Shown one piece after another: positions 37,603-46,336 of a stretch of 64,000 nt of DNA (position 1 is the first letter of the stretch; every line of letters begins with the position of its first letter). The stretch is from contig CBDAPN010000032.1 in NCBI GenBank assembly GCA_965198415.1, positions 496,001 to 560,000 on the forward strand, in the 5' to 3' direction. A program made the position numbers and the translations under genes. Under the pieces are notes generated by a model. The model ran no database searches and was not told where the DNA came from. It was given only the letters and a program-made list of their open reading frames with translations. The stretch comes from Endozoicomonas sp965198415. GTDB lineage: Bacteria > Pseudomonadota > Gammaproteobacteria > Pseudomonadales > Endozoicomonadaceae.

Positions 37603-39029
37603 AACAGATACTGGAAAAAGCCACCAAAGCCCTATTGAGTCGTACTGAAAAACCGGAAGTGTTAAGCCGTGACCGTTTACAGTTTTTACCCGCTGCACTG
37701 GAAGTGGAAGAGACCCCAGCCAGCCCCGCCAGTCGTCTGATCATTAAAGTGATTGCGGTGCTGTTCGTCATCGCCGTTATCTGGGCCTGTGTGGGCAAGA
37801 TCGATATTGTGGCTACGGCGCAGGGCAAAATCATTCCCAGTGAACGGGTGAAAACCATTCAGCCGTTGGTCATGGGCGAAGTACAAACCATTCATGTACA
37901 CGAAGGCGATGACGTCAACCGTGGTGACCCACTGATCACCTTGGTGGGCACAGTGACCGAAGCAGAACGGGTTCGGCTCTCAAAAGAAATTGAAGCGCTG
38001 ACTCTGCAACTTAATCGACAACAGGCATTTGTCGACTATTTGGATGGCGCTGATGATGATAAGCCAAACACCCTCGTTCCTACGGTCCCCGTGGGAAGGT
38101 ATACCCACGCAGAGCAGGGAGGCGAGAAGCTTAAAGAAACTCAGAAATTCGAACACCAACTCCTGCAACAACAAATAGAAGGCTATGTCACGTCTTCTGC
38201 CACCTTGATAAGCCAACGCAAAAGCAAAGGTGCAGAACAAAAAACCATCGAAGCCAATGTCACCAAACTGAAGCGGATATTGCCCATTATTGAAGAACGC
38301 ACCAGTGCCCTGAAAGGTCTCTACCGACAAAACTTCGGCTCCAAAGTGCAATACCTCGAACTGGAACAACAACGCATCGAACTGGAAGAAGACATCAAGG
38401 CGCAGCAGGCCACCGTACTGCAACTGAGCGCCGAGCAGGAAACCATCGACAACCAGCTGCAAAGCCTCCATGCCCAGACACGCCGGGAAAGTCTGGATCA
38501 ACAGGAACAACTGGGTCGCCAGCTGGCCAGCCTGAAACAGGAACAGATCAAAGCCGAAGAACTGCACGACCAACAACAGATACTCTCGCCCATTGATGGC
38601 ACCGTGCAACAACTGCAAGTTCATACCATCGGCGGCGTGGTGAAACCGGCCCAGGCACTGATGCAGATAGTCCCCGCCGAAGCAAAAATGGAAGTGGAAG
38701 CCTGGGTGCTGAACAAAGACATCGGCTTTGTTCAGGAAGGCCAGAACGCCGAAGTAAAAATCGATACCTTCAACTTCACAAAGTACGGCCTGATTGATGG
38801 CAAGTTAATCACCGTCTCTAACGACGCGGTGCCTGATAAGCAACTGGGCCTGCGTTATCTGGCCAATGTAGCCATCGACAAAGACTGGATGCAGGTAGAT
38901 AACCGCAAGGTCAACCTGGCACCGGGGATGAGTGTGGCGGTTGAGATCAAAACCGGGCAAAGACGACTGATTGAGTATTTTTTGAGTCCGTTATTGAGGT
39001 TTAAACAAAAGAGTCTTTCTGAGAGATGA
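37599..39029 (+). CDS. Type I secretion periplasmic adaptor (HlyD family)
   Basis: Membrane-fusion protein that links an HlyB-type exporter to TolC. The 476 residues have a cytoplasmic N-terminus, one transmembrane helix (about 49-66, LIIKVIAVLFVIAVIWAC), a lipoyl/barrel-sandwich half (IVATAQGKIIPSERVKTIQPLVMGEVQTIHV), a long coiled coil (about 130-320) and the returning half (ILSPIDGTVQQLQVHTIGGVVKPAQALMQIVP, AEVKIDTFNFTKYGLIDG, LAPGMSVAVEIKTGQRRLIEYFLSPL). This matches HlyD in order and length (478). Its start overlaps the broken HlyB stop. Around residues 160-180 a GTTCCTACGG/CCGTGGGAA sequence resembling the REP-like element is embedded in frame. Without its exporter it is probably non-functional unless served in trans. 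Confidence 0.88.
   Translation: MKQILEKATKALLSRTEKPEVLSRDRLQFLPAALEVEETPASPASRLIIKVIAVLFVIAVIWACVGKIDIVATAQGKIIPSERVKTIQPLVMGEVQTIHVHEGDDVNRGDPLITLVGTVTEAERVRLSKEIEALTLQLNRQQAFVDYLDGADDDKPNTLVPTVPVGRYTHAEQGGEKLKETQKFEHQLLQQQIEGYVTSSATLISQRKSKGAEQKTIEANVTKLKRILPIIEERTSALKGLYRQNFGSKVQYLELEQQRIELEEDIKAQQATVLQLSAEQETIDNQLQSLHAQTRRESLDQQEQLGRQLASLKQEQIKAEELHDQQQILSPIDGTVQQLQVHTIGGVVKPAQALMQIVPAEAKMEVEAWVLNKDIGFVQEGQNAEVKIDTFNFTKYGLIDGKLITVSNDAVPDKQLGLRYLANVAIDKDWMQVDNRKVNLAPGMSVAVEIKTGQRRLIEYFLSPLLRFKQKSLSER
38083..38130. repeat. REP-like sequence inside the hlyD-like coding region
   Basis: The segment with CTCGTTCCTACGG, CCGTGGGAAGG and TATACCCACGCAGAGC resembles the intergenic element at 1281-1312 (CTCGTTCCCACGG, CGTGGGAACG, CATACC). 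It encodes residues VPTVPVGRYTHAEQ between two coiled-coil stretches without breaking the frame. Confidence 0.45.
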
Positions 39030-39070
39030 CTTTTTAACTCATATTAAAGCAAGAATTTTGGGGTATAACC

Positions 39071-39499
39071 TTGAAAAAATTAACTATTGTTTTCTGTCTT
39101 ATTACTACGATCAGCATTGTTCAAGTGTTTTTCAATAGTATGACAAAAGAAGATAATCTCGATACATGTGAACTACCTGTATCTATAAATGAAGTGGTCG
39201 GATTCGTAGTTGATTTTAAACACTCAGTTTCTGGTTGCAAGAAGAATAGTAAAATTGAATATTTTTTTATGGAGGTTGATGATGTTTATGAAATAACTTT
39301 TGAGCAAGATGTAACAAATATGGTGGCCCGATTAAAACACTGGAAAAAACAACCAAAAAGCACCAAATCGATAAACGGTAGTCAAACTGAAACGTGCTGG
39401 GAACGTATATCATTACACAAATCTATGGGATTGATGACAGTTTCAACATTCTGTGACAGAAAGCAGCACATTATTGTTTACATTCACTCATACAACTAA
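39071..39499 (+). CDS. Small AT-rich protein with N-terminal signal/anchor
   Basis: 142 residues from a TTG start. The N-terminus KKLTIVFCLITTISIVQVFF is a signal peptide or anchor. The rest is soluble with several Cys (DTCELP, SGCKKN, ETCWER, STFCDRK), consistent with disulfides outside the cytoplasm. There is no recognised family. It lies 41 bases after the hlyD-like gene in the same direction and may have belonged to that operon. Its low GC content suggests a separate origin. Confidence 0.5.
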   Translation: MKKLTIVFCLITTISIVQVFFNSMTKEDNLDTCELPVSINEVVGFVVDFKHSVSGCKKNSKIEYFFMEVDDVYEITFEQDVTNMVARLKHWKKQPKSTKSINGSQTETCWERISLHKSMGLMTVSTFCDRKQHIIVYIHSYN

Positions 39500-39534
39500 A
39501 AAAAGAGAGCGATAAATGCCTTTGCCAACAATTG

Positions 39535-39642
39535 AAGAAGCGAGACGAGCTTAACAGGCTGCGTAAGGAAGTTAAGAATCTTCGTATGGAGAAAGAAATA
39601 TTAAAAAAGGCGAGTGCCTTCTTTGCGAAGGAAATGAAATAA
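39535..39642 (+). pseudogene. IS3-family OrfA, C-terminal fragment
   Basis: The frame reads KKRDELNRLRKEVKNLRMEKEILKKASAFFAKEMK and stops, the leucine-zipper end of OrfA that precedes OrfB in IS3/IS150 elements. The N-terminal helix-turn-helix part is missing, so the left end of the element is lost. Confidence 0.75.
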
Positions 39643-39701
39643 AATTTCCGTTCATCAAAAAGGAGTCGGCGCACTACCCCATTAATCTACTATGCCGAAC
39701 C

Positions 39702-40577
39702 ATGAAGGTTAGCAGGTCTGCTTATTATGAATGGATTAAGCGGCCTGCCAAGCTCATAACAGTGCAAGAACTGAACCTGTACCGGCGGATAAAGCGCTTG
39801 TTTAACCAGAGCAGGCAAAGTTTGGGGAGCCGTGAAATGATGAAAAATCTACGCAAAGAAGGCTTTGTCATTGGTCGTTACCGTGTTCGTCAGTTGATGA
39901 AGCAGCTCAATTTAGTTGTGACGCAACGACTAGCCTATAAGGTTACGACTCAGCGCAGACACAGTGATGCAGTGGCTGATAACCTGTTGAATATGAACTT
40001 TAACCCCGTGGCACCTAATCAGGTCTGGGCGGGTGATGTGACCTATTTAAAGACTGGTCAGGGCTGGGTGTATCTGGCTGTTGTGATGGATCTCTATTCA
40101 AGGCGTATAGTGGGCTGGCATATTGATAAGCGCATGAAAACTGACTTGGTAAGTAAAGCCTTGATTAAAGCATACAGTCTACGTCAGCCGCCTAAAGGCT
40201 TGGTATTTCACAGTGATCGAGGGTCGCAGTATACCAGCAAGCATTACCGTCAATTGCTGCAAAGCTATGGTATGAGAGCCAGCATGGGTGATGTTGGCGC
40301 TTGCTGGGATAATGCTGTGGTTGAGCGCTTCTTTGGTAGCCTCAAGCACGACTGGCTATTTAAGGTGCACCAGCCAACACGCAAGCACATGAAAAGGGAT
40401 GTGGCTGCATACATGAAGTATTACAACACTGAGCGCCTTCATTCAGCCAATAGTGACGAGACGTCAGTTAGATTAGAGCAGTTGTTTTATAGAGGTGCCC
40501 AAAAGGATGAAAGGCTCGTTGGCGAATCTTGCATCGGAGTGGGTAGCCAACAAACGAAGCGCGTTAGTTATGTATAG
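39702..40577 (+). CDS. IS3-family transposase OrfB
   Basis: 291 residues with HTH-like N-terminus (MKVSRSAYYEWIKRP, RIKRLFNQSRQSLGSREMMKNLRKEG) and a full DDE integrase core: first Asp in QVWAGDVTYLKTGQG, second Asp in LVFHSDRGSQYTSK, Glu in DNAVVERFFGSLKHDWL, and the end YNTERLHSAN. In IS3 elements the active enzyme is an OrfAB fusion made by frameshifting, and the reading frame extends upstream to about 39630 (KESAHYPINLL). As OrfA is truncated the element cannot move by itself. Confidence 0.9.
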   Translation: MKVSRSAYYEWIKRPAKLITVQELNLYRRIKRLFNQSRQSLGSREMMKNLRKEGFVIGRYRVRQLMKQLNLVVTQRLAYKVTTQRRHSDAVADNLLNMNFNPVAPNQVWAGDVTYLKTGQGWVYLAVVMDLYSRRIVGWHIDKRMKTDLVSKALIKAYSLRQPPKGLVFHSDRGSQYTSKHYRQLLQSYGMRASMGDVGACWDNAVVERFFGSLKHDWLFKVHQPTRKHMKRDVAAYMKYYNTERLHSANSDETSVRLEQLFYRGAQKDERLVGESCIGVGSQQTKRVSYV

Positions 40578-40630
40578 ATTCATCGCGTAAATTCTCAAAT
40601 TTTAGTGTCCGGTTTTACTTGACCAGAACA

Positions 40631-40725
40631 ACCATGCCCGAGATGATCTGGCCAGACAGATGCGGGGCGCACTGTCGAAGCCTGTGAACGCTGGCGTCGT
40701 GGTGGCTATCTCATCATCAGCGTAA
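40631..40725 (+). pseudogene. 3' end of the tyrosine recombinase gene (copy A)
   Basis: Encodes HARDDLARQMRGALSKP and VNAGVVVAISSSA then stop, identical to the C-terminus of the intact recombinase at 45266-46336. The rest of the gene is cut off by the IS3 end. Confidence 0.85.
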
Positions 40726-40890
40726 AATGGTCTTTTATAAAGTTATAGAATAAAAAAAACAATCTATCGACAAAAACTGACTTGTAATCATTATTTGATC
40801 TTAAACAAAATCCGGGGAGGAAGGAATCATTCTATTAAAATGTTGTCATATCTTATGTTCAAGACTTTAATTTGTAAGGAATAAGGAATA

Positions 40891-43052
40891 ATGGACATAA
40901 GACCAAACTTTTCAGAAAATTCTCCCTCTTACATAGAAAGACCATCATCTAACTTTATAGATAATTCTGATGAGGGTACTAGATACACCCAGCCGTGCAG
41001 TATGCATGATAACTTATCAGAAACCAAAGCACTAGAAAATCGTTCTGTCATTGAGACAAAAATTATTACAGATGATGAACTGATAAACCTGATTTTAGAA
41101 CAGAAATTTTCTAACAATGTTCATTATCGAGTTGAAGGCGAGCTTAATATTAGCTGTTCCACCGGCCTGACGGCCCTGCCCGAGAACCTCTCCGTGAGGG
41201 GCGACCTTGATCTTGAGGGTTGCACCGGCCTGACGGCCCTGCCCGAGCACCTCTCCGTGGGGGGCTACCTTGATCTTAAGGGTTGCACCGGCCTGACGGC
41301 CCTGCCCGAGCACCTCTCCGTGACGGGCAACCTTGATCTTGAGGGTTGCACCGGCCTGACGGCCCTGCCCGAGCACCTCTCCGTGGGGGGCTACCTCGAT
41401 CTTGAGGGCAACCTTGCACCGGCCTGACGGCCCTGCCGGAGCACCTCTCCGTGGGGCGCTACCTTGATCTTAGCGGTTGCACCGGCCTGACGGCCCTGCC
41501 CGAGAACCTCTCCGTGACGGGCACCCTTCGTCTTTCGGGTTGCACCGGCCTGACGGCCCTGCCCGAGAACCTCTCCGTGAGGGGCGGCCTTCGATCTTGA
41601 GGGTTGCACCGGCCTGACGGCCCTGAGAACCTTCTTAGGGGTTGCACCGGCCTGACGGCTTTGCCCAAGCACCTCTCCGTCGCAACCTTGATCTTGAGGG
41701 TTGCACCGGCCTGACGGCCCTGCCCGAGAACCTCTCCGTGACGGGCACCCTTCGTCTTTCGGGTTGCACCGGCCTGACGGCCCTGCCCGAGAACCTCTCC
41801 GTGACGGGCGACCTTGATCTTGAGGGTTGCACCGGCCTGACGGCCCTGCCCGAGAACCTCTCCGTGGGGGGCGACCTTGATCTTTCGGGTTGCACCGGCC
41901 TGACGGCCCTGCCCGAGACCTCTCCGTGGGGGGCGACCTTAATCTTTCGGATTGCACCGGCCTGACGGCCCTGCCCAACTGGATTACAACGCTGGGAGAG
42001 ACCACTGAAGGTGATACCCGCGACGTTTATCTTCAAAATACCGGGCTGTCTGATACCTTGATCGACCATGTCTACGAGAAGTAGAACCTCCTGACATGCA
42101 GTTTCATTTTTCCCGAAGTGCAGGACAGCCTGAACAGCAGTTTTCAAACGTGGTAGAAGGTCTTACCTTCTGGCGTCAACTGGCTTCAGCCGACTCGGAA
42201 ATACCAGAACTTAGCCTTATGCATGATCAGGCTACTGACCTTGTTCGTTACCTGGGGCGACTGACCAGTACTGCGGACTACCAGAATCAGGCAACCCGTC
42301 CTGTACTGGCCCAGCGGGTGATGGCAATCACGGCGTTACTGACAGGGAGCGACAGGATCAGGGATGAAGCTATGGATCACATACATCACGCACTCACTTC
42401 CTGTGATGACCGGATAATCCTGGCACTGGATGATCTGGATACCATGCAATTACTCGATTCGGCCGAAAGAAAGGCCTTTGCGGGTAATGCTGACGAATTA
42501 AGGGAATTAGGCTTGCAAATGATGCGTCTGGATGAGGTGAAACGGATTGCCCGTGACCATATGAAGACCTTGAAATGGGTGGATGAAATTGAAGTAGAGC
42601 TGGCTTTTCAGATTGGTGTACGCCAGCAACTCGCCCTGCCCGGCTCAACTCAGCATATGATCTTTAGAAGGTGTGCCAACGTGTCGGATCAGGATATAGC
42701 CAACGCTGTTAATCAAGTGAACACCCATTGTTCCGACGATAACTTGCAGGCCTACCTCGCACAGTGGGATCCCTGGCAAAAATATCTGCGCCGACAGGAA
42801 GTCCCAACTTTTGACCAACTCCCTCAAAAAACGGTAGACCGTATCGAGGACTGTGCTATCAGTGCAGAAAAAACCCCTAAAATGGTCGCATTGGGCGATG
42901 ATCATCTGGATTACGATGCTCTTGTTAGGGCTGTCGTGGAATACGGTAAGAATCCGTTGACTAATTCCCCTATGGACTGGTCAAACGTTTTCCGACTCAC
43001 AGAAGAGGATTCCCCCTCTTCCTTAAAACGGATAAAACTAAACGATCCATGA
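40891..43052 (+). pseudogene. LRR-NEL E3 ubiquitin ligase effector, frameshifted copy A
   Basis: Same N-terminus as copy B (MDIRPNFSENSPSYIERP). The 21-residue LRR units (LTALPEHLSV type) break at 41427 by a shift, with further lesions near 41590-41690 and 41925, and a stop at 42084 just before the catalytic domain. The NEL domain from 42096 is open to its natural end (SLKRIKLNDP) and keeps the catalytic motif TSCDDR. The copy thus shows what the true C-terminus of the protein looks like, whereas copy B has lost it. A separately translated NEL fragment from an internal ATG (42096) is possible but unproven. Confidence 0.85.
41158..41977 (+). repeat. 63-bp tandem LRR-coding repeats, copy A array
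   Basis: About 13 units of a 63-bp sequence that each encode CTGLTALPExLSVxxxLxLxx. The core GCACCGGCCTGACGGCCCTG recurs almost unchanged. Several units are shortened or shifted (41405-41425, 41590-41690, 41915-41930), which destroys the frame. Confidence 0.9.
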
Positions 43053-43151
43053 TCATATGATGCGATGACCTGCCACAGCAGCCCTGTTCTGTAGCAGGTC
43101 AGTTAATAAAGACTTGTTTGAGATCGTCAGGTCTCGGGTCATGTTCGTCCA

Positions 43152-43412
43152 TTAGTGGGTACACTCCCTGGCAATGTCGTTGTACAGATCAGGCATGAGC
43201 CGGATGATTTTCTCAAAGTGGATTTCGATGTTTCGGATGCGGTTCCGATTGTCCTTATCGTCGATCCACTGCCTGCGGGCGTTGATTTCTTCTTTAAGCT
43301 TGATGATCTCGGCTCGTGCGACGATTTCCTTGACCGGCGGTGAACTGATTGCTCGGTAGTTGACGAGGCCGTGTTGGTTTTTGGGCACCTGTGACCAGTT
43401 GAGTTGAGTCAT
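43152..43412 (-). CDS. Hypothetical protein (86 residues), second gene of a small pair
   Basis: Starts at the ATG at 43412 with AGGAAG at a good distance. Charged and helical: VKEIVARAEIIKLKEEINARRQWIDDKDNRNRIRNIEIHFEKIIRLMP, a likely coiled coil. No family was recognised. It follows the 52-residue gene with a gap of 18 bases. Both lie between effector copy A and the IS4 element, in the same cargo region as the recombinase. Confidence 0.6.
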   Translation of the reverse strand: MTQLNWSQVPKNQHGLVNYRAISSPPVKEIVARAEIIKLKEEINARRQWIDDKDNRNRIRNIEIHFEKIIRLMPDLYNDIARECTH

Positions 43413-43430
43413 ACGTCTACTTCCTGTTAC

Positions 43431-43589
43431 TTATTCCTGTGCCTGAAGAATGCGGTCGAGGTCATCGAGGGTGTAGTGAGTGGCGTTGATGACGTTGTAC
43501 TGTTTGATGATTCTTTTCCAGCCGAGAATCTCTTCGCGATCGTCGGGAACACTGAGAAAAGATAAAACAACACCTCTGAAATCTTCCAT
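43431..43589 (-). CDS. Hypothetical small protein (52 residues), first gene of a small pair
   Basis: ATG at 43589; reads MEDFRGVVLSFLSVPDD, REEILGWKRIIKQYNVINA and THYTLDDLDRILQAQE. It is acidic and helical with no known family. A well-placed ribosome-binding site lies in front of the following gene, and the 18-base gap suggests one transcript. It could be a small regulator or part of a toxin-antitoxin-like or phage-derived pair; nothing in the sequence decides this. Confidence 0.5.
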   Translation of the reverse strand: MEDFRGVVLSFLSVPDDREEILGWKRIIKQYNVINATHYTLDDLDRILQAQE

Positions 43590-43698
43590 GATTATCTACC
43601 TCTATTAAGAGGGCGAGCAATACAACGACGACTTTTAGAGCGCACCTTGTTTTGTTATTGGAAGTATCACTTGTACTGTTATTTTATACAGGCGTCCT

Positions 43699-44865
43699 CT
43701 GTACACGACATTTTTCATGAAGCCCTACACCACCGGGACTCGAAGAAGAGTGATAGCATCTTAATGAATTCATCAAGCCATGTTTCAATATGATCGAAAA
43801 TTCGCTGGAGGTGATCCAGGCCTGCCCGGAAAAGGCTTTGTGCTTTTCTACCGTGGGTTTTGATCGTGATGGGATGCTCTTCGTTGACATATTCACCAGT
43901 CTTGTAGCTCCAGCAAAAAGCCAAAGCCAATACAGCCAGTAGCTTCGACAGTTTATCCCGGTCTTTCAGGTGTGTTTCCTCCATGTTGAAGCCGCGTCCT
44001 TTCAGAGCCTGAAACATGGTTTCGATCTGCCATCTTTGCAAATAATCAGCAATAGCTGCTGAAGGGTTTGCATCGCAGATCACAACCATCAACTCTTTCC
44101 CCTTTCTAGATGCTGCAAGGTAAACTATCTGCCCCCAAACTTTCCGGGGCTTTTTCATCGCCATGGTTTCACCAATACCTAACGAAAAGAGTCTTCGAAC
44201 GGGAAGTTCTCTGTTTTGGTGCTTGTTGGGGACCAATGTGTTCACCGGAATGCGGATACAGAAAGGCCAATGATGCGAGCGCAGGTACTTTAACCATCGT
44301 ATCCCCCTGAACTCTCTATCCGCCAACAGCCTCCGCACAGGCTGCTCCGGAAAGATTTTTTGAAAGCGCTCCAACAGATCGATTCTCTCCTGAGTGTTTG
44401 AGCACCCTTTTTTGGGCAGTAGCGTCCAGAGTATAGGGATAGCCATGCCTTTGTAATTGATGGCAAGGTATAGGATGTTGATTTTGAACTTGCCAAACAT
44501 CCAGTTGGTACGATCCATGCTGAGCATCCAGGCCCCTTCCGGGGCAAACAAATGAGCGATGAGTTGAGCGATGGTTTCTTCTCCAAATGCCACATCCTTG
44601 AAAAAGCGCTGGATTCTGCGATAGCAGGAAGGGGTGGCGGCCACGCCGGGAAACGTAGTGGCCAGCTCTGCCCAGTTAACAGTGCGTCGTTTGATGATGG
44701 CCACTATGAGAATAGACAGTACATCCAGATGTGACTTGTGCCAGTGGAGATAGGGCTTAAACTGTTTGGTGAGTGAGTTGATGGGGTTCATAGCTGTTTG
44801 AAACCTTGGCATTGACACTAAGTTTCATAGCAGGAATCCTGTCAGCTCACTTTTGTCGTGTACAG
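43699..44865 (-). mobile_element. Complete IS4-family-like insertion sequence
   Basis: Terminal repeats CTGTACACGACA at 43699 and TGTCGTGTACAG ending at 44865 flank one transposase gene. No target-site duplication is visible (GGCGTCCT on the left, AGAAAACC on the right), which suggests a rearrangement after insertion. It truncates the 5' end of the helix-turn-helix gene on its right. Confidence 0.8.
43715..44812 (-). CDS. IS4-family transposase
   Basis: 365 residues from the ATG at 44812 (a GTG two codons earlier is possible). The DDE residues are visible: Asp102 in LSMDRTNWMFG, Asp167 in LLADREFRG and Glu266 in RWQIETMFQALKGRGFNMEETHL (numbering from the GTG). The N-terminus HKSHLDVLSILIVAIIKRRTVNWAELA is typical of this group. 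The open frame and matched ends suggest the element may still be active. Confidence 0.92.
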   Translation of the reverse strand: MPRFQTAMNPINSLTKQFKPYLHWHKSHLDVLSILIVAIIKRRTVNWAELATTFPGVAATPSCYRRIQRFFKDVAFGEETIAQLIAHLFAPEGAWMLSMDRTNWMFGKFKINILYLAINYKGMAIPILWTLLPKKGCSNTQERIDLLERFQKIFPEQPVRRLLADREFRGIRWLKYLRSHHWPFCIRIPVNTLVPNKHQNRELPVRRLFSLGIGETMAMKKPRKVWGQIVYLAASRKGKELMVVICDANPSAAIADYLQRWQIETMFQALKGRGFNMEETHLKDRDKLSKLLAVLALAFCWSYKTGEYVNEEHPITIKTHGRKAQSLFRAGLDHLQRIFDHIETWLDEFIKMLSLFFESRWCRAS

Positions 44866-45240
44866 AGAAAACCATCATCGTTTGTTGATGATAAAAAGAT
44901 CGTCGAGTCGATTTCAGTCGCACCCCATCAAGACATACCTGTAACCAATGCAGTGATCAGGAACGCTGAGAATCTACCACCGCCAACACCGGAAGAAATT
45001 GATCAGTTTTATGGCTTGTCACCGAAGGCCAGGAGTACTGCACTGATGGTGTTGCTGGGATACAGCACGGAACAGATGATGGATCGAGCCAATGTCAGCC
45101 GTGACGTTATCAGAAGCCGCATCGCTCGTATCTTTACCGCCTTTAATCTGAATAGCCGTGAAGAGTTACGGGCCAAGATGCTCAGTATTTATAATCATCT
45201 GGACATTGATTACAAAAAGGAACCTATTTACGGGATGTGA
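44866..45240 (+). pseudogene. LuxR-type helix-turn-helix regulator, 5' end removed by the IS4 element
   Basis: No start codon lies between the IS end and the conserved part. The remaining ~125 residues contain LSPKARSTALMVLLGYSTEQMMDRANVSRDVIRSRIARIFTAFNLNSREELRAKM, split here as a LuxR/GerE-like four-helix DNA-binding domain. It lies 25 bases upstream of the recombinase gene and presumably formed an operon with it, perhaps controlling excision or effector expression. Confidence 0.65.
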
Positions 45241-45265
45241 GTCATAGTTGACAGGGAGGTAAACC

Positions 45266-46336
45266 ATGAAACCGAAGTACCTGAAACTGGTTAAACACAC
45301 GAACGGCGTCTATTACCTGCAAGGTAAGTTACTGGGGAAATCCATTCGGGAGAGCACCCGAACACGGGACTACCACGAAGCCTGTCTGATGGCGGTGCAT
45401 CGTGAGCTGGATGCCCTGCGACTGGCAACCGGCGCGAACGATTACTTAAATCCCTTGTTCAGTGAGTGCGTCCGGCACTATGAAAAACAGGTACGGTATT
45501 CAAGAAAGAACCAGGGTATCGTTGACCGTTTGAACCAGTGGTTCGATGGTTACGCGATAGCCGATATAGATCAGGAGGATATAAATGCGTTTGTTGTCGA
45601 GAACTTTACCCGTCGTGGACTGGCCAAGTCGACGATCGAGCGAAACCTTAATGCCTTTCAGGCCATTCGTAACCACGCCGTAAGAAACAAGATGGTTGTT
45701 CAGGATCGGTTGCCGTTCATTAACTATGAACGGGTCAGTAAACATGAACACCGGATGACCATCGTGGATAAATCCGTGCGGGATCAAATTATCAGCACGA
45801 CTGATAATCCCGTGCGGGATGTGCTGGTGTTTCTGTGGTACACCGGCTCACGAATTGGCTGCGCCCTGAACCGGAGCTGGTCTGATCGTTGCGACAACGG
45901 GATCAGGTTGTACACGGTGAAAGGTGGGCGTAACAAACTGCGCCAGCGTCGGGAATACGTTGTGCCAGAGGTACCCGAGCTGACCGCCATGTTAAACCGT
46001 CGGTTGATGGAGGCTCGCAAGTCGTCGGGCTTTCAGGTCACGGATAAGATATTTGACGTGAGCGACACGACGGTCAGGGAAGAGTTGGCCAGAGTATGCG
46101 AGTCGCTGTCGGTTAAAGACTTCCTGCCCCACGACATTCGTCATTGCTTCGGGACGTACCTGGCACAAGATAAAGTCGGCATCGAGGCCATTGCGGATTT
46201 AATGGGCCACGATTCTCTTGAGTCAACCCGCAAGTACATCAACCATGCCCGAGATGATCTGGCCAGACAGATGCGGGGCGCACTGTCGAAGCCTGTGAAC
46301 GCTGGCGTCGTGGTGGCTATCTCATCATCAGCGTAA
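45266..46336 (+). CDS. Tyrosine recombinase / phage-type integrase
   Basis: 356 residues. A ribosome-binding site GGGAGG lies before the ATG. An N-terminal core-binding domain (about 60-155: FSECVRHYEKQVRYSRKNQG, TIERNLNAFQAIRNHAV) is followed by the catalytic domain. Catalytic residues: Arg196 in YTGSRIGCALN, His289 and Arg292 in LPHDIRHCFGTYL, His315 in DLMGHDSLESTRKYINHA, and nucleophile Tyr324. It has the size and order of site-specific integrases of genomic islands. The LRR-NEL effector follows 166 bases downstream. Its last ~30 codons are duplicated in front of effector copy A, so the recombinase end and effector moved as one unit. No att sites were identified. Confidence 0.92.
   Translation: MKPKYLKLVKHTNGVYYLQGKLLGKSIRESTRTRDYHEACLMAVHRELDALRLATGANDYLNPLFSECVRHYEKQVRYSRKNQGIVDRLNQWFDGYAIADIDQEDINAFVVENFTRRGLAKSTIERNLNAFQAIRNHAVRNKMVVQDRLPFINYERVSKHEHRMTIVDKSVRDQIISTTDNPVRDVLVFLWYTGSRIGCALNRSWSDRCDNGIRLYTVKGGRNKLRQRREYVVPEVPELTAMLNRRLMEARKSSGFQVTDKIFDVSDTTVREELARVCESLSVKDFLPHDIRHCFGTYLAQDKVGIEAIADLMGHDSLESTRKYINHARDDLARQMRGALSKPVNAGVVVAISSSA

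Larger units (their letters stand above)
39535..40630 (+). mobile_element. IS3-family element, left end missing
   Basis: The right terminal repeat is TGTCCGGTTTTACTTGACC plus AGAACA, ending at 40630. The exact complement begins at 48524, next to effector copy B. The element abuts a fragment of the recombinase gene at 40631 and therefore interrupts or borders the duplicated unit. Confidence 0.75.
40631..43015. repeat. Large direct duplication, copy A
   Basis: Matches 46242-48523 almost base for base outside the 63-bp repeat region: recombinase 3' end, intergenic leader, effector N-terminus, LRR region and NEL domain. It is longer than copy B because of a different number and state of LRR units. 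Confidence 0.9.

Noticed and set aside
37228..39029. Functional RTX toxin export operon
   Set aside because: The exporter gene lacks its membrane domain and Walker A, and no RTX or C39-type substrate gene lies nearby.
43684..44880. Recent insertion of the IS4 element with target duplication
   Set aside because: The bases directly outside both terminal repeats do not match, so no target-site duplication can be claimed.
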